DNA from: an uncultured Paracoccaceae bacterium | Lineage (GTDB): Bacteria; Pseudomonadota; Alphaproteobacteria; Rhodobacterales; Rhodobacteraceae | Reading direction: 5' to 3' | NCBI GenBank assembly: GCA_947498985.1 | Contig: CANMMF010000001.1 | Span: 62,001-126,000, forward strand | DNA length: 64,000 nt | Part shown: positions 58,230 to 64,000 of the stretch, one piece after another | Layout: each line of letters begins with the position of its first letter | Position numbering within the stretch: the stretch's first letter is position 1 | The notes under the pieces: model-generated | The model's database searches: none | What the model was told of the DNA's origin: nothing | Seen by the model: only the letters and a program-made list of their open reading frames with translations | Translations under genes and position numbers: made by a program

Positions 58230-59495
58230 TCAGCCGAACATGTCGGAGGTGATGCCGGCATACCAGCCGATGCTTTCCTCGTAGGTTGTCCTGCGCAGCG
58301 CGTCGTCTTCGCCGGTCTGGCTGATGAACCCGTCGGTCTTGGCGATCTTCTCGGCCGTCGCCTCGTAGCTGGCGCCCACCTTCACCCCGTCTTCGGTTGC
58401 GATCAGCGACCAGCAGGTGTTGGAGAACTTGGCCGGGAACACCCGGCTGTCGGTCAGCGCGCCGCGCACCGCCATCGCAGCGACCTTGGCCTGGCTGTTG
58501 GCCGAATAGCCCGATTTCGGCATGTCGCCCTGCGCGGAGGCATCGCCCAGCACGTGGATGTTCTCGTCCAGACGCGATTGCATCGTGTTGCCGTCGACCG
58601 GTGCCCAGTTGCCATCCGTCAACCCCGCGGCGGCGCAGATATGTCCGGCCTTCTGGGCGGGGATCACGTTGACCACATCCGCGTCGATCACCTCGCCGTC
58701 GATATCGACGGTCATCGCCGCCGGATCGACCGAGATGTTCTCGCCGCCGAAATCCGGTCCGATCCGCTCGATCATGCCGCCGTAATGCTTCTGCCAGCCT
58801 TCCTCGAACAGCGCCTGTTTGGAGAATTTCTCCTTCGGGTCGGCGATGATGATCTTTGCGGTCGGGTTGTTCTGCTTGAGGTAATGCGCCACCATCGAGA
58901 TCCGCTCATAAGGCCCGGGCGGGCAGCGATAGGGGTTGGGCGGGGCAACCATCACGTAAGTGCCGCCTTCGGGCATCGCCATGATCTGGCTCTTGAGCAA
59001 CTGCGCCTGGGTGCCACCCTTGTAGGCATGTGGCATCACGCCTTGCGCCGCAAGATCCCAGCCCGGCACGGAGCCGTCGATGAAGTCGATGCCCGGTGAG
59101 ATCACCAGCCGGTCATAAGGCACCGACCCGCCGCTGGCGAGCGCCACGGTCCTGGCATCGCGGTCCACACCGGTCGCCCAGTCATGCACAACGTTGATGC
59201 CGTAATCCGCCGCCAGCGTGCCGTAGGTATGGCCGAGGCTGTCATATTCCCGGAACCCGCCGATATAGAGGTTGGAGAAAAAGCAGGTGAAATAGGTGCG
59301 TGTCGGCTCGATCAGCGTGACGTCGACCTCGCCCGCGCTGTCTTTCGCGATATAGCGCGCGGCGGTGGCGCCGCCCGCGCCGCCACCGATCACAACGGCG
59401 CGCGGTCTGGCATGTCCGGCGGCGTTCACCATCGGGGCGGCCAGCGTCGCTGCCGCCGTTGCGGTGCCAAGAAAGGCACGTCTGTTCAGGGTCAT
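58230..59495 (-). CDS. soxF: Flavocytochrome c sulfide dehydrogenase flavoprotein SoxF
   Basis: 421 residues. Tat signal MTLNRRAFLGTATAAATLAA, then a FCSD-type FAD fold (AVVIGGGAGGATAARYIAKD). Cys71 (TYFTCFFSN) aligns with the covalent-FAD cysteine of sulfide dehydrogenases, and Cys191 (NPYRCPPG) with Cys361 (NTCWSLI) form the redox disulfide. Periplasmic; oxidises sulfide or stimulates the Sox complex and pairs with the cytochrome SoxE. A good RBS (GGAGGAG) precedes ATG 59495. It is separated from soxE by a microprotein frame and a strong hairpin, so it may have its own expression level. Confidence 0.94.
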   Translation of the reverse strand: MTLNRRAFLGTATAAATLAAPMVNAAGHARPRAVVIGGGAGGATAARYIAKDSAGEVDVTLIEPTRTYFTCFFSNLYIGGFREYDSLGHTYGTLAADYGINVVHDWATGVDRDARTVALASGGSVPYDRLVISPGIDFIDGSVPGWDLAAQGVMPHAYKGGTQAQLLKSQIMAMPEGGTYVMVAPPNPYRCPPGPYERISMVAHYLKQNNPTAKIIIADPKEKFSKQALFEEGWQKHYGGMIERIGPDFGGENISVDPAAMTVDIDGEVIDADVVNVIPAQKAGHICAAAGLTDGNWAPVDGNTMQSRLDENIHVLGDASAQGDMPKSGYSANSQAKVAAMAVRGALTDSRVFPAKFSNTCWSLIATEDGVKVGASYEATAEKIAKTDGFISQTGEDDALRRTTYEESIGWYAGITSDMFG

Positions 59496-59556
59496 ATCAC
59501 ATCTCCTCCAGGGTGAGTTCGGAACCTGGCGCGAACAGAAAATCCGCGCGCCAACG

Positions 59557-59588
59557 AAAAGGCCGCGCTGCTTGCGCAGCGCGGCCTT
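59557..59588 (-). terminator. Strong hairpin between soxE and soxF
   Basis: Perfect 13-bp stem AAGGCCGCGCTGC / GCAGCGCGGCCTT around TTGC, followed on the minus strand by a short T run (CCTTTTCG). Downstream of the 24-aa frame and 62 bp before the soxF start; partial termination here would lower soxF expression. Confidence 0.65.
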
Positions 59589-59625
59589 GCGTCATGAAAA
59601 AAGGTCTGACCGTGCCGGCCGTGGG

Positions 59626-59700
59626 TCAGGGCAAAAGCCCCATCGCCGCGGCGAGGGCCAGCATGCCCCCAAGCAACACGATCCGTTCTGCAAAAGTCAT
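59626..59700 (-). CDS. Candidate 24-aa membrane microprotein
   Basis: ATG at 59700, GGGGGA seven bases upstream, TGA at 59626. The product begins MTFAERIVLLGGMLALAAAM and ends GLLP: one hydrophobic helix with a short charged N-terminus. It lies in the 343-bp soxE-soxF gap, and is followed by the hairpin at 59557-59588. A stem CCCGAC/GTCGGG lies in its leader. Only frame, RBS and hydrophobicity support it. Confidence 0.45.
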   Translation of the reverse strand: MTFAERIVLLGGMLALAAAMGLLP

Positions 59701-59838
59701 CGTCAAATCCCCCACACCCCAAACCCGGAAAATCGGGCTTATTCACACTCCGGTAGATCCCCCGACCAAATGCGTCGGGTCGTCTGATACCTAGAATGCT
59801 CTGATGGCGGGTTTGTGACAATTGAGGGATTCCTGACC

Positions 59839-60549
59839 TTACTCCAGATCGGCAAAATAGGCGGCCAGCGACGCGATCTCTTCGTCCGAGAGCCGCCCCG
59901 CCATCAACTGCATCACCGGATGGGGCCGCAGTTTGCGTTTATAGGCGTGCATGGCAACGACAAAATCTTCGGCATGCCAGCGCGTGATCGAAGGGATGCC
60001 CTCGTCCGCGCCATCCCTTTTATGGCATGTCAGACACTCCGACGCGAGATATTCGCCGTAAGCCTTGTCGCCCACGATGGCCAGCACTTCCGGGGCAAGC
60101 TCCACCTCGCGCTTGACGGCGGTGGGTTCGGCTTCGGGGATGTCCTGCGGGTTGGCGGAATACTGGCGCAGGAAGGCCATGACATCGTGCCGGTCCTGCG
60201 GCTCCTTGAGGCCACGAAACGCCATGCGGGTGCCGGAAATCAACGCGCGGGGATTTTCCAGATAGGCATCGAGCCGCGGGTAATCCCAGATCAACCCGTC
60301 CGACGCGGCGCGCTGCATCGATCTGGAATAGGGAAACTCCTCGAGCGCGCCCGCCGCGCGCCCGAAGATGCCGTTGAGATGCGGCCCCGCGCGGTTCTTC
60401 GCGTCGGGTCCGACCTGGTGGCAGCCGGTGCATTTGCGAAACACCTCCGCGCCGCGTGCCGCATCGCCGATAAGCTCGGCCTCTTCGTCCGCCCATGCCC
60501 CGAGGGGCATGAGCACGGCCAGTGACAGAGCCGCCAGAACGCGCCGCAT
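59839..60549 (-). CDS. soxE: Diheme cytochrome c SoxE
   Basis: 236 residues from ATG 60549, preceded by GGAG at seven bases (a GTG three bases earlier is worse placed). Signal peptide MRRVLAALSLAVLMPLGAWA. Two c-type heme motifs, CTGCH (40-44) and CLTCH (172-176), with methionine ligand candidates SGTRMAF and MQLMAGRLSD. Periplasmic electron acceptor for the sulfide dehydrogenase flavoprotein SoxF. Starts only 4 bp after the soxD stop. Confidence 0.93.
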   Translation of the reverse strand: MRRVLAALSLAVLMPLGAWADEEAELIGDAARGAEVFRKCTGCHQVGPDAKNRAGPHLNGIFGRAAGALEEFPYSRSMQRAASDGLIWDYPRLDAYLENPRALISGTRMAFRGLKEPQDRHDVMAFLRQYSANPQDIPEAEPTAVKREVELAPEVLAIVGDKAYGEYLASECLTCHKRDGADEGIPSITRWHAEDFVVAMHAYKRKLRPHPVMQLMAGRLSDEEIASLAAYFADLE

Positions 60550-60553
60550 CACG

Positions 60554-61855
60554 CTACTCCGACGCCGCTTGCAGATAGGCCAGAACCGCGTCGATATCCT
60601 CTTCGGATTTCAGCCCGGCAAAGGCCATCTTGGTGCCTTTGACCGTGCCGCGCGGGTCAGCCAGGAAGGCGGCGAGCGTCTCTCGGTCCCAGACGCCGCC
60701 CATATCGGCCATGGTGCCGGAATAGCGGAACCCGTCGACGCCGCCGATCTCGCGCCCGACGATATCCGTCAGATGCGGGCCGGTGCGGTTCTTTGCGCCG
60801 TCGCCGATCTGGTGGCAGGCCTTGCATTTGCGGAAGACCTTTTCGCCTGCGGCGGCCAGTTCAGGATCGACTGCGGCGATTTCGGCCGCCGCCTCTTCGG
60901 CGGTTGCCTCCACGCCCGTGTCCTCGACCGCCGGGGCCTCTTCGTCGGCGGAGGCGACCTGCACATCGCTGCCCGACATCTCGCCCGACGCCTGCTCTTC
61001 GTCGCCGCCCTCATCCGGGGTCACGTCGAGAACCGTGGCGCGCATGGTGATCTCGACGCTGTCCTTGCAGTCCGACATGCAGGGCTCGGAGCGCCATTGC
61101 GCGTATTCCGTCTCTGCCCGGTCATCGATGATGAAGCCGTCGGCATTGGGCATCTCGACCTCGGCCCAGGTCTCGGGTGACAGGTCGAAATCGTCGTCGA
61201 TCAGGTCGTTCGAATAGAGGATATAGGCAACGATGGCATAGACATCGTCGTCGCTGAGCGTCTGCGCGCTGCCAAACGGCATCGAGCGATGCACGTAATC
61301 CCAGACGGTCGAGAGATAGGGCCAGTAGCTGCCCACGGTCTTCAGCGGATCCTCATCGGCCAGCGTGCCATCGCCGCCCGCGAGCTTGGGCCAGTTGCCG
61401 ACGCCTTCGGCAAAGGAGCCGTGGCAGGCGGCGCAATTGTCCTCAAAGAGCGGCTCGCCATCCAGCGCGTTGCCGGAGCCTTCGGGCAGACCGGTGCCGT
61501 CGGGACGGATGTCGACATCCCAGGCCGCGATCTCTTCGGGCAGGGCGGCGCGCCCGAGGCCAAAGCGCGTGCCGGTGCCGCCCTCATCGGCCTGCGCTGC
61601 GGCCACGAGACCACCTGCCGCGACCGGCTCTGCGACCTCTGCCACCGCGTTGTCGGCGGCGACCTCCGGTGCGGCGTCACCCGCTGCCTGTGCGACCGGA
61701 GCTGCAGGCTCCGGGATCGGCGCGGGCAGCGCGGTGAGCCGGGGCGCGTTGGCGGGCATCTGCGTGATGTTGCGGTCGGCGAAGTTCACCGCCAGCAGGA
61801 ACACCACCCCGGTGCCGATGATCGCGCCCGAGAAGAGCTTAAGAGACTTCGACAT
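60554..61855 (-). CDS. soxD: Sulfane dehydrogenase diheme cytochrome subunit SoxD
   Basis: 433 residues from ATG 61855 (GGAGGCGG before it). N-terminal membrane anchor or signal (SLKLFSGAIIGTGVVFLLAV), an Ala/Pro/Glu-rich linker, the first heme domain with CAACH (141-145), a Cys259/Cys263 pair (EPCMSDC), a long acidic linker and the second heme domain with CKACH (344-348). Accepts electrons from SoxC while sulfane sulfur is oxidised on SoxY. Overlaps soxC by 17 bp. Confidence 0.94.
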   Translation of the reverse strand: MSKSLKLFSGAIIGTGVVFLLAVNFADRNITQMPANAPRLTALPAPIPEPAAPVAQAAGDAAPEVAADNAVAEVAEPVAAGGLVAAAQADEGGTGTRFGLGRAALPEEIAAWDVDIRPDGTGLPEGSGNALDGEPLFEDNCAACHGSFAEGVGNWPKLAGGDGTLADEDPLKTVGSYWPYLSTVWDYVHRSMPFGSAQTLSDDDVYAIVAYILYSNDLIDDDFDLSPETWAEVEMPNADGFIIDDRAETEYAQWRSEPCMSDCKDSVEITMRATVLDVTPDEGGDEEQASGEMSGSDVQVASADEEAPAVEDTGVEATAEEAAAEIAAVDPELAAAGEKVFRKCKACHQIGDGAKNRTGPHLTDIVGREIGGVDGFRYSGTMADMGGVWDRETLAAFLADPRGTVKGTKMAFAGLKSEEDIDAVLAYLQAASE

Positions 61856-63116
61856 TTTCCGCCTCCCCGCTGGCTTTGACATGCCAGGTCTGAATGCAGT
61901 TGTTGTGGTAGATCGAGTTGAGCCCGCGCACCTCGCGCAGCTGCGCCTTGGTCGGCTGGACATAGCCCGTCTCATCCATGGCGCGGGCCTGGAGCAGCAT
62001 CTCTTCGCCCTGCCAGTTGGTGTCGAGGTAGAAGCGCGTCAGAGCCTTGTCCTCGCCGGGTTTGGCAAGCCGGGCGGTTTCCCAGGTCTTGCCGCCATCC
62101 TTGGAGACATCGACGCGGGTGATCGCCCCGTGACCGGACCAGGCCAGCCCGGTGATCACCAGAGGGCCGTGCCCGTGGGTGATGGGAGCCTGCGGACTGG
62201 GCGAGGTGATCACCGATTTCGCATCCATCACCCAGGTCCATTTGCGCGAGGTGCCATCCTCGAGCGTGTCGGTATATTTGGAGGTTTCCTCGCGGCTTTC
62301 GACGGGTCCGTCCAGAACCTCGATCCGGCGCAGCCACTTGACCCAGAGGTTGCCCTCCCAGCCCGGCACGACAAGCCGCACCGGGTAGCCATGTTCCTTG
62401 CGCAGCGCCTCGCCATTGGCCTTGAAGGCGACCAGAACGTCGTCCATCGCCTTTTCCATCGGGATCGACCGGCCGTTCGAGGACGCGTCCGCGCCTTCCA
62501 CATAGATCCACTTGTCGGCAAAATCGCCCGCGGCACCGAGCCCGGCCTCGGCCAGCAGCGTGCGCAAAGGCACGCCGGTATATTCCATGTTGTGGATCAT
62601 GCCATGGGTGAACTGCGCACCATTGAGCTGCGCGCCCGCCCATTCCATGCCGGTATTGGCGGCGCATTCGCAGAAATAGACGTGGTTTTCGCGCGGAAAG
62701 CGTTCGAGATCCTCGTAGGTGAAGACCAGCGGCTGATCGACAAGCCCGTTGATCATCAGCCGGTAGTCGGGTTTGGCAAGCTCAATGGCACCCGAATGGT
62801 GCCGCTCGAAGGCGCAACCCTGCGGTGTGATGGTGCCGTCCAGAGCATGGATCGGCGTAAAGTTGATCGACGAGATCGTGTCGGCGGTCAGCCATTCGAC
62901 ATTGCGGCGGATGACGTCCGCTTCGTATTTGATGGGCAGCCCGTAGGGGGTCGCATCGACCCCGTCGCCAAGCCCCATGGCCCAGTCCTGCGTTTCGGTG
63001 ATCAGCGGGTCCGGCCCCGCGGCCCGCGCGCCCGTTGCGGCCACCGCGCCCGCCCCGAGGGCCGCGGCGCTCGTGAGGAACTGGCGCCGGGTGCTGCCGG
63101 TCTTTGTCTTGCTCAT
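61839..63116 (-). CDS. soxC: Sulfane dehydrogenase molybdenum subunit SoxC
   Basis: 425 residues. Tat signal GSTRRQFLTSAAALGAGAVA, then a sulfite-oxidase-type molybdenum domain with the cofactor Cys151 (YFCECAANTGMEW) and a C-terminal dimerisation domain. Works with SoxD in the periplasm and allows full oxidation of thiosulfate to sulfate without stored sulfur globules. The presence of soxCD puts this strain in the complete-oxidation class. Confidence 0.96.
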   Translation of the reverse strand: MSKTKTGSTRRQFLTSAAALGAGAVAATGARAAGPDPLITETQDWAMGLGDGVDATPYGLPIKYEADVIRRNVEWLTADTISSINFTPIHALDGTITPQGCAFERHHSGAIELAKPDYRLMINGLVDQPLVFTYEDLERFPRENHVYFCECAANTGMEWAGAQLNGAQFTHGMIHNMEYTGVPLRTLLAEAGLGAAGDFADKWIYVEGADASSNGRSIPMEKAMDDVLVAFKANGEALRKEHGYPVRLVVPGWEGNLWVKWLRRIEVLDGPVESREETSKYTDTLEDGTSRKWTWVMDAKSVITSPSPQAPITHGHGPLVITGLAWSGHGAITRVDVSKDGGKTWETARLAKPGEDKALTRFYLDTNWQGEEMLLQARAMDETGYVQPTKAQLREVRGLNSIYHNNCIQTWHVKASGEAENVEVS

Positions 63117-63201
63117 GGATTTCTCCTCTTGCGTAGGGCGGGGGTACCCCGCCGCCTGTCTGTCGCGCGCAATTCCGGGGCGGGCCCTGGCCCGCCGCCA
63201 A

Positions 63202-64000
63202 TCATAACCCCGTCACTTCGACGGAGTTGTTTTCTGCCACCGTCACGGTGCCCATGCTGGCGATGTGGCTTTCCACCACGTCCCAGATCGGCGGCCCTTC
63301 CGTCCCTTCGTTGACCGACGCCCAGCCCGCCACAACGTAGGAGCGCGCCGGGTCGATGGGCTCTCCGGTGGCCAGCAATGTCATGTCTGATATGCGGCTG
63401 CCCTGCGGCTGGCTCACATCGATGCTGTAGCCAAGCCCGCCGGTGCGCACCATGTCGCCGCCCTGCTGGTAATAGGGATCGGGGTTGAAGATGTTGTCGG
63501 CCACATCCTCCAGCACCACCTTGAGAAATTCGCCGGTCATTTCCGTGCGGTAAGCCTCGGGGTAGGTCATGGAGGTGACGTTCCAGATATCCTCGCGGGT
63601 GATGTCCTGCCCGGGGATCAGGCTCGGCCCCCAGCGCACGCCGGGGCTGAGCGCGATCTCGGCGTCGCGCTCGCTGAGCAGCGCGTTACAGATCAGATCG
63701 TCCCAGGAGCCGTTGAAATTGCCGCGACGGTAGAGCAGGCTGTCGGTCCGGCCGATCACCTCGGTCAACTCATCAAGGAACGGCGCGCGCTGTTCGTCGA
63801 TCAGCGCGGTCATCTCGGGCTTGGGTGTGATCACATCCGCAAAGATCGGGATCAGCTTGTGCCGGAAGCCCATCATGCGCCCGTTCTGCACGTCGAGATC
63901 GACGCGGCTGACAAACTTGCCGTTGGAGCCCGACGCCACAACGATGGTGTCGCCCACCAGCACCGGCTCTGGCAGCGCGTCATGCGTGTGGCCGCTGAGG
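63202..64000 (-). CDS. soxB: Thiosulfohydrolase SoxB, 5' end beyond the window
   Basis: C-terminal 265 residues of the dimanganese 5'-nucleotidase-like SoxB. The visible part opens with LSGHTHDALPEP (metal-site GHTH motif) and continues through the nucleotidase C-terminal domain to the stop at 63202. SoxB removes the terminal sulfonate from SoxY-bound thiosulfate as sulfate. soxC follows after 85 bp. The remaining sox genes (such as soxVWXYZA) are expected beyond position 64000. Confidence 0.95.
   Translation of the reverse strand, partial: LSGHTHDALPEPVLVGDTIVVASGSNGKFVSRVDLDVQNGRMMGFRHKLIPIFADVITPKPEMTALIDEQRAPFLDELTEVIGRTDSLLYRRGNFNGSWDDLICNALLSERDAEIALSPGVRWGPSLIPGQDITREDIWNVTSMTYPEAYRTEMTGEFLKVVLEDVADNIFNPDPYYQQGGDMVRTGGLGYSIDVSQPQGSRISDMTLLATGEPIDPARSYVVAGWASVNEGTEGPPIWDVVESHIASMGTVTVAENNSVEVTGL

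Overview
This window looks like a chromosomal segment of a Rhodobacteraceae (Roseobacter-group) alphaproteobacterium. The evidence is high GC with GC-rich codon use, the rimP-nusA-ylxR-infB order with an alphaproteobacterial leader attenuator, a Sox cluster of the soxB-C-D-E-F type, fused branched-chain ABC permeases, secreted choice-of-anchor/Hint proteins and TTAA-N7-TTAA (CtrA-type) sites. I see no tRNA, rRNA, insertion sequence, prophage or CRISPR array.

Layout. 1-15 kb: 3' part of rnr, a DUF2064 protein, dapE, two translationally coupled Hint proteins, dapD, a short BLUF photoreceptor, a PLP-dependent dehydratase, a LOG-family protein, a FlaA1/CapD-type membrane epimerase/dehydratase and asd. 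Lysine/aspartate pathway genes (dapE, dapD, asd) are scattered through it. 15-30 kb: two tandem SH3-type secreted paralogs, an AlkB-like dioxygenase, dnaK-dnaJ behind a heat-shock-type promoter, radC, a PstS/OmpA hybrid, a SecA-linked membrane protein, secA, and divergently a parvulin-argJ-mutT run. 30-36 kb: a 44-residue small protein, a bidirectional terminator, and the infB-ylxR-nusA-rimP operon on the minus strand.

36-54 kb is the accessory heart of the window. It appears to be a catabolic island for an N-heteroaromatic compound. A seven-gene overlapping minus-strand operon encodes a molybdenum hydroxylase (FAD subunit plus fused 2Fe-2S/Mo subunit), a 6-hydroxynicotinate-reductase-family protein, a UPF0280 (ApbE-like) protein, two DUF1185 paralogs and a MarR regulator. 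It is separated by a LivFGHM-type and a NitT/TauT-type ABC transporter from an enamidase-like amidohydrolase and a Rieske oxygenase that are divergently transcribed. A near-identical 14-bp motif lies at the promoters of both ends, which suggests one regulon, probably under the MarR protein. The order hydroxylase, ring reductase, enamidase is the logic of reductive nicotinate degradation, but the real substrate is not known from sequence.

54-64 kb: a LuxR-type response regulator facing a secreted molybdopterin-oxidoreductase-like protein and a hybrid histidine kinase, a 550-bp gene-free stretch rich in hairpins, then soxF, a candidate 24-residue membrane microprotein, soxE, soxD, soxC and the 3' part of soxB (minus strand) for thiosulfate oxidation.
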